Shown piece after piece: positions 34,734 through 42,989 of a DNA stretch of 64,000 nucleotides. Within the stretch, counting starts at the first letter, position 1. Each line of letters opens with the position of its first letter. The position numbers and the translations under genes are program-made. Under the pieces are notes generated by a model. The model was not told the origin of the DNA. It made no database searches and saw only the letters and a list, made by a program, of their open reading frames with translations. This stretch comes from Flavobacterium sp. LHD-80 (lineage in GTDB: Bacteria; Bacteroidota; Bacteroidia; Flavobacteriales; Flavobacteriaceae), in contig NZ_JAVFVS010000012.1 in NCBI RefSeq assembly GCF_030929605.1, positions 124,001 through 188,000 on the forward strand. Reading direction: 5' to 3'.

Positions 34734-36566
34734 TTATTCCAGTGAATAAATTCCGCCTTCGATTAATGATGCCCAAACTTGTCCTTTGTCATCGACTGTA
34801 AAACCGTTGATGCTTGAACTTCCCAAGTTAATTTGTTTTATAATTTCAAATTTAGCAGCATCCACAATTACCACTTCACCTTTTCGGCTTCCTACGTATA
34901 TTTTATTGTTCTTTTCCAATATTCCAGCAGGGTTGTGTTCGTACCCCCATTTTAAATCCAAAACTTTAGTTTGGTTGACAAAACTTTCTTCTGTCAATTC
35001 AATATCATCGTTAAGCGGTACTCTTATCAGTTCTCCATCCATTGTTTTGCCATAAAACCATTTTCCGTCTTGGCTTTTGCCCATTGATTCTCTAATTTTC
35101 CATTTCTGAGTTCTTAGAAGCGTTTTACCGGTTTCAATATCTAAAACAGTTAAAAAACGTTGTGGCGTAACGAAATAAAGTCGGTTTTTTGATGCAACCA
35201 TATTTACATTTCCAGCAGAATATAAGATTTGTTTATCGTTGCCATTATTCCATTTCCAGATCAGTTTCCCTGTGTTTTTATCCAAACAATATACATACGA
35301 ATCCCAAACTCCAAAAATGATTTTATCACCTTGAATCAACGGAATCCCTTGTGAATACGAAGTTGGTAAATTATTTTGCCAAATTACTTTACCGGTAACA
35401 GCATCGGCACAAATAAACGCTGTTGAACTTGCTGTATAAACTCTATTATTTTCTGCAATTGGCGAACCTACTAAAACACCGCCAACAGGAATTGTCCATT
35501 TTTGTTTTCCTGATTGCGTGTCAAAACCTTGCAGATTTCCTTCTATTGTTCCAATTACTAAATTATTTTTTACAATTATTGGTGAAAAATAAATTGAATT
35601 TCCTGTTTCAGTTTTCCAATTCTGTGCTTTACTTTTCAGATTAATCGATTTTATTTCGCCAATAGAATTGGTAAAATAAAGATTCTTTTTGTCAAATACC
35701 GGAAGAGAGTAAATCGAAGCAATATCTTTTAAAAATGGAGATTGCATAACCAAATTATCTTTCGGAATTTCAATATTTGAAGGTTTAGACGGAACTGAAA
35801 ATTTAAAAACTCCCGGTTTATCAATTTCTTTTTGATAAATGCTGATACTGTCTTTGCTGATAATTACTTGGTTATAACTTTGTGTTTTTCCGTCAAGCGA
35901 AGTAATTGATGTTCCCATTAAACCACTCAAACCAGAAAAATCATATTTTCTTAAAGTGTGCCCGTGACCGCAAAAAGTGGCAACAGTTGGGTATTTTTGT
36001 AAAACAGAAAGTACTTCTTTATAATTGCTTACACTATTATCTAATGGATAATGAGCAAAATTCAGTACTTTTTTATTGCTGTTTTTAAGATTCTCTTTTA
36101 GGGTTTTATCCAACCAAAGTACATCTTCGTGTTTAACAAATCCATCTCCCATTTTCATATAAGGCCCACACGGAAAGCCGATGAAAACATAATCTCCTTT
36201 TGAAAATACAAATCGATCTTCTCCAAATATCTTTTTATAAGTCAAACCGGCACTTTCGCTCCAGTTGGTTTCGTGATTTCCCGAAACTACATAATAAGGT
36301 TTATTCAATTTAGAAAGTATTGAATGTACTTGTTTTAGTTCGTCATCGGCACCACGATTGGTTAAATCTCCAGTTACGACAACAAATTCAAAATCAGAAT
36401 TATTGATTTCTTTTACGATGTTTTGCAGTAAAAAATCATTATCATTTCCTACTGAAACATGCAGGTCAGTAAGCTGTACAAACTTGATATTTCCTGATTC
36501 TGCATTTTGCGAAAACCCGGAAACGACTATAAAAAGCAATAATATTCTTAAAAATAGATTTTTCAT
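34734..36566 (-). CDS. Exported metallophosphatase with PQQ-like beta-propeller
   Basis: 610 aa with a signal peptide (about 1-19, ending GFSQ). The N-terminal calcineurin-like phosphoesterase domain (about 25-230) shows the metal-binding sequence QLTDLHVS, VVTGDLTNRG, VSGNHETNW, NFAHYPLD and FCGHGHTLR. The rest (about 270-610) has about seven repeats with KQKWTIPVGG and TGKLIWKW, typical of PQQ-like propellers; no quinoprotein-specific catalytic residues were identified. It is likely periplasmic. It is the one member of the minus-strand arm whose role in murein sugar use is not evident: dephosphorylating a wall polymer or sugar phosphate is a guess. Confidence 0.82.
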   Translation of the reverse strand: MKNLFLRILLLFIVVSGFSQNAESGNIKFVQLTDLHVSVGNDNDFLLQNIVKEINNSDFEFVVVTGDLTNRGADDELKQVHSILSKLNKPYYVVSGNHETNWSESAGLTYKKIFGEDRFVFSKGDYVFIGFPCGPYMKMGDGFVKHEDVLWLDKTLKENLKNSNKKVLNFAHYPLDNSVSNYKEVLSVLQKYPTVATFCGHGHTLRKYDFSGLSGLMGTSITSLDGKTQSYNQVIISKDSISIYQKEIDKPGVFKFSVPSKPSNIEIPKDNLVMQSPFLKDIASIYSLPVFDKKNLYFTNSIGEIKSINLKSKAQNWKTETGNSIYFSPIIVKNNLVIGTIEGNLQGFDTQSGKQKWTIPVGGVLVGSPIAENNRVYTASSTAFICADAVTGKVIWQNNLPTSYSQGIPLIQGDKIIFGVWDSYVYCLDKNTGKLIWKWNNGNDKQILYSAGNVNMVASKNRLYFVTPQRFLTVLDIETGKTLLRTQKWKIRESMGKSQDGKWFYGKTMDGELIRVPLNDDIELTEESFVNQTKVLDLKWGYEHNPAGILEKNNKIYVGSRKGEVVIVDAAKFEIIKQINLGSSSINGFTVDDKGQVWASLIEGGIYSLE

Positions 36567-36625
36567 GTGTATTTTTTTTATTTATTGAATTCCCTTTTAA
36601 ATTATATTGTGGTTAAGTTTTTTTT

Positions 36626-36735
36626 CACGCAGATTTAGCAGATTAGACTGATTTTATTCGTGGAAATTTGTGCAATTGCTTCGCCAGTTCGCTGTTGCTC
36701 GGGTCGTGGCGAAAATCATTTTAATCCTTTTATCC
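36626..36735. repeat. 'CGCAGATT...ATTCGTGG' dispersed repeat, copy 2, interrupted
   Basis: Follows copy 1 (ACGCAGATTTAGCAGATT... ATTCGTGGAAATTTGTGCAATT) but is interrupted by about 27 bp (GCTTCGCCAGTTCGCTGTTG onward, about 36678-36704) before the shared CGTGGC continues. The result is a mosaic of two repeat units. Confidence 0.55.
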
Positions 36736-36791
36736 CGATAGCTATCGGGAGTGGCTAAAAAATACCTAACAGGTTTTAAAAACCTGTTAGG
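36733..36791. repeat. TCCCGATA palindrome and CCTAACAGG hairpin
   Basis: TCCCGATAGCTATCGGGA (36733-36750) is a perfect 18-bp palindrome. It is followed by a hairpin with CCTAACAGGTTTT and AAAACCTGTTAGG arms (about 36765-36791). A similar TAACAA hairpin lies at 50505-50534. They occupy the 311-bp gap between the flavoprotein and phosphatase genes. Confidence 0.7.
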
Positions 36792-36877
36792 ATAGGTAAC
36801 CAACCTAATTTTATGCGTTACTTGATGTAAATCGCAACACACAATTTTTTATTTATTTTCTGCTCTCTTTGAGAGAC

Positions 36878-39793
36878 TTATTTCAAACAGTCTCTTAAAA
36901 TCGTCACCGGATGCATTGCTTTTCTGTTTGTTCCGTCAAAAATCTGGTGGCGACAGCTTGTTCCCGCAGCAGCAATTGCTGTTGTAGATTCTGTTGCACG
37001 AATTTTTGGAAACAAAGTATCTTCTCCCATTTGCATACTGATTTCGTAATGCTCTTTTTCATAACCAAAAGATCCTGCCATACCACAACAACCCGAATTA
37101 TAAATCGTAACCGTACTATTTTTTGGTACATTCAGCATTGCAAAAGAAGCTTCAACGGTACTTAATGACTTTTGATGACAATGTCCGTGAATCTTTATTG
37201 TTTTTTCTACATCTGAAAATTGTCCGGAATGAATTTTTCCAGTTGTAATTTCTCTTTTGAAAAATTCTTCGATAGTAAAAACATTTTTTGACAGTTTTTC
37301 TGCGCTTTCTTTGTCTTTTGCCAATCGCAGATATTCGTCTCTAAAAGTCAATATAGCCGATGGTTCTATTCCGATTAATGGAATAGCATCAGAAATTAAA
37401 TCTTTGAAAATAGTCACATTTTTATTGGCAATTTCCTGTGCTTCTTCCAGAAAACCTTTTGATATGAAAGCTCTTCCACTTTCTTCGTGATCTATAATAA
37501 TGACTTCGTAACCTAGCGCCGTCAGTAATTCGTATGCGTCAATTCCAACCGGCACATCATAATAATTGGTAAACTCATCACAAAAAAGATATACTTTTCC
37601 GTTTTTAAAAGAATTATTTACTGCCGATTTTTTATTTTTTTCGTACCATTTTTTAAAGGTTTTTGGAGCCAAAAGCGGTACTTGTCTTTCAGGAGCAATT
37701 CCCATGCTTTTTTTGACCAAAGACAAATTGGCCACAAAATTTGTCATTGACGGCGCAATGCTTCCAAACTTATTCAACTTCGAATTGAAAGCAAATATTT
37801 TATTGCGAACAGAAAACCCGTTTGCTTTTTGATATTGGTATAAAAATTCGGCTTTCAAAGTTGCTACGTCAACATTACTTGGGCATTCGCTGGCGCAGGC
37901 TTTACAGCTCACACACAACTCAAATACTTTGTATAATTCTTCGTGGTCGAATTTATTTTCTTTTTCAGAATTGGTTAAATATTCTCTGAGCGCATTTGCT
38001 CTAGCGCGAGTAGTATCTTTTTCGTTTCGAGTAGCGCGATAACTTGGACATAAAGTTCCACCTGCCGAAGGTAATTTTCGACAATCGCCAGAACCATTAC
38101 ATTTTTCGGCAGCGCGTAAAATCCCTAAACTGTCTGAGAAATCCTGAATCGTTTTAATATCTGGTTCAACTCTTCCCGCTTCAAAACGAAGATTTTCATC
38201 CATTTTTGAAGCATTTACAATTTTCCCAACATTCAAAATGGTATTTGGGTCAAATGCTTTTTTTATTCGTTTTAGCAGTTCATAGTTTTTATCACCAATC
38301 ATAAAAGGCAGAAACTCCCCTCTTAAAATTCCGTCGCCATGTTCACCGCTTAACGAACCTCTGTATCTTTTCACCAAATGAGCCACTTCCGTAGAAATAT
38401 TTCTGAATTGGTGTAATCCTTCTTTTGTTTTTAAATTGATCTTTGGACGCAAATGCAATTCTCCGGCTCCAGCATGTGCGTAATAAATCGCACTTTGTCC
38501 GTGTCTTTCCATCATTGCCGCAAAATCGGCAATATAATTAGGTAAATCGCTCAATTCAACTGCCGTATCTTCAATAGAATCGGCTGCTTTATCATCACCA
38601 ACAATACTTCCTAAAAGTCCAAGACCAGCTTTTCGAACCTCATTTACTTTATCAATATCGGCACCGTAAATTTTAGGGAGCGCATATCCAAAATTATTAT
38701 CTTGAAGATCTTTAATCAAAGCGTCAGCTTGTAGTTCGGCATCTTCCATACTAATATGCGATCCCACTTCAAGCATAATAACAGCTTTAGGTTCGCCTAC
38801 AATAAAAAATCGGTTTTTAGATTGTTCCCTATTGGTTTTGGTACAATCTAAAATCGTATCGTCCATCATTTCGCAAGTGTACAAATGATGTTTCATTGCC
38901 GTAACCACCGCTTCTAAACTTTCGTGAATGGTATGAAAATGCGCCACAACCATAATATTGTTTGTGGGTGGCAAATCATCAACTTTCAAAGTAATCTCAG
39001 TCGTAAATGCCAAAGTTCCTTCACTTCCGCAAAGCAATTTCCCTAAATTGATTGTATCTTCAGTTCCCGAAAAAAGTTCTGATTTTAATAATATGTCAAT
39101 CGCATAACCTGTATTTCGTCTGTGAATTTCAGGTTTTGGAAATTCTCTATTAATTTCTTCCTGATTTTCTTTATTCGAAAGTTCCTCGTAAATCGTTTTA
39201 TAAATTTTATTTTCTAAAGAATCGCCTTTCGTTTTCTCAATAAATTCCTCTGAAGTTAAATCTTTAAAAACCGCAATACTTCCGTCACTTAAAACCGTTT
39301 TTAACGCTACAATTTTATCTCGGGTAACGCCATAACGAATCGAAGTTGTTCCTGATGAATTGTTCCCCACCATTCCACCAATCATACAGCGATTTGTCGT
39401 TGAAGTTGTTGGGCTGAAAAATAATCCGTGTGGTTTTAAATACAAATTCAGTTCATCTCGAATTACTCCGGGTTGGACTGTAATGGTTTTCTTTTCGGCA
39501 TCAAAAGCAACAATTTTGGTAAAATGTTTTGAGACATCTACAATAATTCCGTTTCCAACCGTTTGTCCCGCCAACGAAGTTCCTGCCGTTCTGGGTGTTA
39601 TTGAAATATTATTTTCTGAAGCAAAGCGAATGATTTTTACAATATCATCTTCGGTTTTAGGAATCGCAACGGCTTCTGGCATAATTCTATATGCAGAAGC
39701 ATCTGTAGCGTACAGTTTTTTATGAAGATCATCATAAAAAAGCGTTCCTTCTAAGGAATCAGATAGTTGTTTTAATTGATTTAAATCAGGCAT
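36878..39793 (-). CDS. FAD and Fe-S-containing 2-hydroxyacid (probably D-lactate) dehydrogenase
   Basis: 971 aa: FAD-binding domain (about 35-270, with PRTAGTSLAGQ and NNSSGTTSIRYGV), FAD-oxidase C domain (about 270-530), a cysteine motif CNGSGDCRK near 565, 4Fe-4S ferredoxin-like site CVSCKACASECPS near 630, and a C-terminal heterodisulfide-reductase-type domain with CCG near 900. This is the layout of large D-lactate or D-2-hydroxyglutarate dehydrogenases (YdiJ/Dld-II type). Located between nagB and the murein hydrolases. MurQ in the same locus releases D-lactate, so oxidation of D-lactate to pyruvate is the favoured role; D-2-hydroxyglutarate is the main alternative. Confidence 0.82.
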   Translation of the reverse strand: MPDLNQLKQLSDSLEGTLFYDDLHKKLYATDASAYRIMPEAVAIPKTEDDIVKIIRFASENNISITPRTAGTSLAGQTVGNGIIVDVSKHFTKIVAFDAEKKTITVQPGVIRDELNLYLKPHGLFFSPTTSTTNRCMIGGMVGNNSSGTTSIRYGVTRDKIVALKTVLSDGSIAVFKDLTSEEFIEKTKGDSLENKIYKTIYEELSNKENQEEINREFPKPEIHRRNTGYAIDILLKSELFSGTEDTINLGKLLCGSEGTLAFTTEITLKVDDLPPTNNIMVVAHFHTIHESLEAVVTAMKHHLYTCEMMDDTILDCTKTNREQSKNRFFIVGEPKAVIMLEVGSHISMEDAELQADALIKDLQDNNFGYALPKIYGADIDKVNEVRKAGLGLLGSIVGDDKAADSIEDTAVELSDLPNYIADFAAMMERHGQSAIYYAHAGAGELHLRPKINLKTKEGLHQFRNISTEVAHLVKRYRGSLSGEHGDGILRGEFLPFMIGDKNYELLKRIKKAFDPNTILNVGKIVNASKMDENLRFEAGRVEPDIKTIQDFSDSLGILRAAEKCNGSGDCRKLPSAGGTLCPSYRATRNEKDTTRARANALREYLTNSEKENKFDHEELYKVFELCVSCKACASECPSNVDVATLKAEFLYQYQKANGFSVRNKIFAFNSKLNKFGSIAPSMTNFVANLSLVKKSMGIAPERQVPLLAPKTFKKWYEKNKKSAVNNSFKNGKVYLFCDEFTNYYDVPVGIDAYELLTALGYEVIIIDHEESGRAFISKGFLEEAQEIANKNVTIFKDLISDAIPLIGIEPSAILTFRDEYLRLAKDKESAEKLSKNVFTIEEFFKREITTGKIHSGQFSDVEKTIKIHGHCHQKSLSTVEASFAMLNVPKNSTVTIYNSGCCGMAGSFGYEKEHYEISMQMGEDTLFPKIRATESTTAIAAAGTSCRHQIFDGTNRKAMHPVTILRDCLK

Positions 39794-39853
39794 TATTGTA
39801 TTGTGTTGTTTTTGGTAGTTAATTTGAAAAGCTGCTATGATTGTATAATTTTA

Positions 39854-39906
39854 AACCTGACGTCCCGATCCCGAAGCTTCGGGACGGGATAAAATCTCGC
39901 CAGGTT
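39854..39906. repeat. Nested inverted repeat with TCCCGAAG palindrome
   Basis: TCCCGAAGCTTCGGGA (39869-39884) is a perfect 16-bp palindrome. It is enclosed by AACCTGACG and CGCCAGGTT, an outer stem with one mismatch. It lies between nagB and the flavoprotein gene and is related to the palindrome at 36733. Confidence 0.65.
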
Positions 39907-39926
39907 CTTTCATACAAGCATACTAA

Positions 39927-41855
39927 CTAATAATCAAAACGTTTGAAAGCTTCAATAGCTTCATATTCTGCTAATCCTAATTCATCATAAAGGATTGCTG
40001 TATTTTTATTTCGGTCTTCGGCTCTAACCCAGAATTCTCTTGAGTCGTTTCCTTGGAACATAACTCGGTCTTTTTGAGACTGGTGATATAAAATCGCGTG
40101 GCGTTTCAACAATACTTCTGATGGAGAAAGCGGTACTGCCATGTCAATTTCATGAATATCCCATTCGTGCCAAGCGCCTCTGTACAACCATAGCCAGCAG
40201 TCGTCCATGTATTTTTCTGGTTTCAATGCTGCCATCGCTGCAAAAATTGCGTTCAGACAAACTTCGTGTGTTCCGTGCGGATCTGCTAAATCGCCCGCAG
40301 CAAAAACTTGATGCGGTTTTATTCTTGAAATGATTTCTTTTACAATTTCAATATCTTCCTGACCTAACGGATTCTTTTTAACCTGTCCTGTTTCATAAAA
40401 CGGAAGATCTAAAAAGTGCGTGTTTTCATCTTTTAATCCGATGTATCTTGTTGCTGCGTACGATTCTCTTCTTCTGATTAATCCTTTAAGTTTTCTAACT
40501 TCTAAAGAATCAATCTGATTTTCAGATTTGTTATTTAAAAATTCAATAACCGATTTGAAATTGATGTCTTTTGGAAGATTTTCTCCAGCAAAATCGTTGC
40601 AAACTTCGGCGAACTTCAATGCTTCGTCATCAGTCACAGCAATATTTCCAGAAGTCTGATATACAACATGTACATCATGGCCTTGTTTAATTAATTTTGA
40701 GAAAGTTCCTCCCATCGAAATCACGTCATCATCTGGATGCGGACTGAAAAGGATTACTCTTTTTTTAGCTGGATTGGCTCTTTCAGGACGATGCGAATCG
40801 TCTGTATTGGGTTTTCCGCCCGGCCATCCTGTAATAGTATGCTGCAATACGTTGAACATATTGATGTTCAAATCGTAGGCAGAACTTCCAAGCGCAAGTA
40901 AATCAGACATTCCGTTGTTATTATAGTCACGGTCTGTTAATTTTAAGATAGATTGTTTCGTTTTTTTACAAAGCCAAACGATGGCTTTACTTTTTAATTC
41001 TTCTGTCCAAATACATTCTCCAACCAGCCAAGGCGTTTTAAAACGCGTTAATTCTGATGCTGCAGATTGATCTAAAACGAAAGTTGCATTTGGATGATTT
41101 TGTAAAAACGTTGCTGGAACTTCAGAACTGATATCGCCTTGGATTGTTCTTTTAATAATAGAGGCTTTATTTTGTCCCCAAGCCATCAAGACAATTCGCT
41201 TTGATTTCATAATGGTCGAAACTCCCATTGTGATTGCACGTTTTGGAACATTGTCAATTCCATTAAAGTCAGATGATGCATCGACTCTTGTAATATGATC
41301 TAAAGTAATGATTCGAGTTCCTGAATTGATGTGAGATCCAGGCTCATTGAATCCAACGTGACCCGTACGACCGATTCCTAGTAACTGAAAATCAAGTCCA
41401 CCAGCATTTTTAATTTTTAATTCATAATCAATGCAATATTGATTTAAATCATCTAAAGCAATTGTTCCATCAGGAATATTTACGTTTTCAGGCTTAATAT
41501 CAATATGATTAAAAAGATGCTGGTGCATGAAGTAATGATAGCTTTGGCGATTCTCTTTATTCATTGGATAATATTCATCCAGATTGAAAGAGATTACATT
41601 GGCAAAGCTCAATCCTTCTTCTTTATGCATTCGAACCAATTCTTCGTATACTTTAATTGGCGAAGATCCTGTAGCCAGGCCAAGTACACATGATTCATTA
41701 GTAGATTGTTTGGAACGTATTAATTCAGCTATTTCTTGAGCGACATTTTTTGAAGCTTCAGCAGAATTTTCAAAGATTACATTATGATTTTTTTCAAATC
41801 GGGTTTCTTCAAATTTTCCAGGTATGTCGTAAGCCAAAGAAGTAGTGGTTTTCAT
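39927..41855 (-). CDS. nagB: Glucosamine-6-phosphate deaminase fused to a PIG-L (LmbE-like) domain
   Basis: Turns GlcN-6-P into fructose-6-P and ammonia. From the ATG at 41855 the protein has 642 aa; the TTG at 41903 would place the promoter inside the gene. The N-terminal half is NagB: ATGSSP (61-66), catalytic aspartate in FNLDEYYPM (D93), and GRTGHVGFNEPGS. The C-terminal half begins near 360 with SPHPDDDVIS and contains DPHGTHEVC near 520, the zinc-deacetylase pattern of PIG-L proteins. This fusion is also known in other Bacteroidota, but the second domain's job is unclear; it may deacetylate an amino sugar beside NagA. A promoter and 13-bp inverted repeat precede it. Confidence 0.93.
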   Translation of the reverse strand: MKTTTSLAYDIPGKFEETRFEKNHNVIFENSAEASKNVAQEIAELIRSKQSTNESCVLGLATGSSPIKVYEELVRMHKEEGLSFANVISFNLDEYYPMNKENRQSYHYFMHQHLFNHIDIKPENVNIPDGTIALDDLNQYCIDYELKIKNAGGLDFQLLGIGRTGHVGFNEPGSHINSGTRIITLDHITRVDASSDFNGIDNVPKRAITMGVSTIMKSKRIVLMAWGQNKASIIKRTIQGDISSEVPATFLQNHPNATFVLDQSAASELTRFKTPWLVGECIWTEELKSKAIVWLCKKTKQSILKLTDRDYNNNGMSDLLALGSSAYDLNINMFNVLQHTITGWPGGKPNTDDSHRPERANPAKKRVILFSPHPDDDVISMGGTFSKLIKQGHDVHVVYQTSGNIAVTDDEALKFAEVCNDFAGENLPKDINFKSVIEFLNNKSENQIDSLEVRKLKGLIRRRESYAATRYIGLKDENTHFLDLPFYETGQVKKNPLGQEDIEIVKEIISRIKPHQVFAAGDLADPHGTHEVCLNAIFAAMAALKPEKYMDDCWLWLYRGAWHEWDIHEIDMAVPLSPSEVLLKRHAILYHQSQKDRVMFQGNDSREFWVRAEDRNKNTAILYDELGLAEYEAIEAFKRFDY

Positions 41856-41888
41856 AATATATCTATTGTAGTTAAAATTTAGTTTTAA

Positions 41889-41896
41889 CAAATATA
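41889..41896 (-). promoter_or_regulatory. -7 promoter element of nagB
   Basis: TATATTTG on the minus strand, a perfect TAnnTTTG, 33 bp upstream of the ATG. The same octamer is the -7 box of susC. No clear TTTG -33 box is seen, as expected for an activator-dependent promoter. Confidence 0.6.
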
Positions 41897-41923
41897 GATA
41901 CAAAAATCAAAACAGTTACATTA

Positions 41924-41970
41924 TTTTGCGTTATTTAACAAAATAAAATTAAAATAACGCAAAAAAACGC
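41924..41970 (-). promoter_or_regulatory. Candidate operator of nagB (13-bp inverted repeat, TTTTGCGTTATTT)
   Basis: TTTTGCGTTATTT at 41924-41936 and its exact complement at 41952-41964 form a 13-bp inverted repeat. Read on the minus strand, the far copy is GCGTTTTTTTGCGTTATTTT (41951-41970), which matches the susC upstream site 42879-42898 at 19 of 20 bases, and is 54 bp from the -7 box (53 bp at susC). It is probably bound by the DeoR-type regulator encoded next door; this link is inferred. Confidence 0.65.
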
Positions 41971-41994
41971 ATAAAAGCTAAACTGAATTTTAAA

Positions 41995-42744
41995 TTACAA
42001 TATAAAAACGCCTGATTTTCGGTATTCTTCAAGCCTTGCATCTTCCGGATTTAAATTCGTTACAATTGTATCCAAATGGTTTAAATCGCAAACAACATGA
42101 GGCATTTTTGTATCAAGTTTTTCTGAAGAAAACATGGAAACCACTCTATCAGAAGCTTCTATCATTGCCTTTTTTACCATTGAGACTTCATAGCCAATCT
42201 CAGTAAGTCCTTGTTTAATATTGATACTACTCGCGCCTATGAAACAAATATCGGCTTTAATTTTAGATACAACCTGCATTACATCGATACCAATTGTTAC
42301 CATTGCGTTTTTTTGCATTTTTCCTCCAATAAATATTAAATCGATATTTGGATGCTGCGACAACTGCATTGCAATTGGAAGACTATACGTATATATTGTA
42401 GCTTTTAAATCTGAAGGAATCAGTTTTGCAAATACTAAATTTGTACTTCCTCCACTCATAATAATAACCTGATCATCATGCAACAAAGACAATGCTTTTG
42501 TTACGATCTGTTTTTTTTCCTCTTCATCTGAAATATGTATATCAAAAACATTTGCAGATTTTTCTTTAACCTGAACTGCCCCGCCATACACCTTTTCCAG
42601 TAGTTTCTTGCTGTCGAGTTCGTTTAAATCTCGTCTAATAGTATCTTCCGACAAATCCAGAGCCAAAGCCAAATCAGTTGTCACAACCTTCTGTTCTTCA
42701 ACAAGCTTAGTCATTATATATTTATGTCTTTCGGCTTTCAGCAT
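41995..42744 (-). CDS. DeoR family transcriptional regulator
   Basis: 249 aa: an N-terminal winged helix (about 1-58, with VTTDLALALDLSEDTIRRDL) and a C-terminal sugar-phosphate sensor domain (about 75-230) containing IIMSGGSTNLVFAKL and CFIGASSINIKQGLTEIG. Family members respond to phosphorylated sugars. It heads the minus-strand arm and faces susC across 245 bp, so it is the obvious regulator of the peptidoglycan sugar locus; MurNAc-6-P or GlcN(Ac)-6-P is the likely ligand. Whether it activates or represses is not shown: the matched sites lie upstream of the core promoters. Confidence 0.9.
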   Translation of the reverse strand: MLKAERHKYIMTKLVEEQKVVTTDLALALDLSEDTIRRDLNELDSKKLLEKVYGGAVQVKEKSANVFDIHISDEEEKKQIVTKALSLLHDDQVIIMSGGSTNLVFAKLIPSDLKATIYTYSLPIAMQLSQHPNIDLIFIGGKMQKNAMVTIGIDVMQVVSKIKADICFIGASSINIKQGLTEIGYEVSMVKKAMIEASDRVVSMFSSEKLDTKMPHVVCDLNHLDTIVTNLNPEDARLEEYRKSGVFIL

Positions 42745-42769
42745 TTTTTTAAAAAGTTAAAATTCAGAG

Positions 42770-42777
42770 CAAATATA
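42770..42777 (-). promoter_or_regulatory. -7 promoter element of the deoR-type gene
   Basis: TATATTTG on the minus strand, 25 bp upstream of the ATG at 42744. A partial operator-like word GTTTGCGTTTTTG lies at 42824-42836. Confidence 0.5.
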
Positions 42778-42878
42778 TCAAATAATTCTATTGAATGTGT
42801 AGGATTAAGAAAAAACTGCAATAGTTTGCGTTTTTGTCTCTAAAAACTTAAAATTGAAAAAATGAATATTTAAAAATT

Positions 42879-42898
42879 GCGTTATTTTGCGTTATTTT
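42879..42898 (+). promoter_or_regulatory. Candidate operator of susC (two direct repeats, 10-bp period)
   Basis: GCGTTATTTTGCGTTATTTT: the decamer GCGTTATTTT twice in a row, one helical turn apart. It contains the 13-mer TTTTGCGTTATTT found twice before nagB. It ends 53 bp before the susC -7 box, a typical activator distance. Confidence 0.65.
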
Positions 42899-42951
42899 AG
42901 TTAATTTTTGAAAAAAAATACAAAATAATGCATTTGTATGCAATAAATAAA

Positions 42952-42959
42952 TATATTTG
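42952..42959 (+). promoter_or_regulatory. -7 promoter element of susC
   Basis: TATATTTG, a perfect TAnnTTTG, 30 bp before the ATG at 42990. The only TTTG upstream (42933-42936) is 15 bp away, too close for a standard -33 box. Confidence 0.6.
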
Positions 42960-42989
42960 CTCAACAACCATAAAAAAAACCAGATAATT

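Noticed and set aside
36878..39793. Flavoprotein as a glycolate oxidase GlcD subunit.
   Set aside because: GlcD is about half this length and works with separate GlcE and GlcF; this protein combines FAD and Fe-S domains, as in YdiJ/Dld-II-type enzymes.
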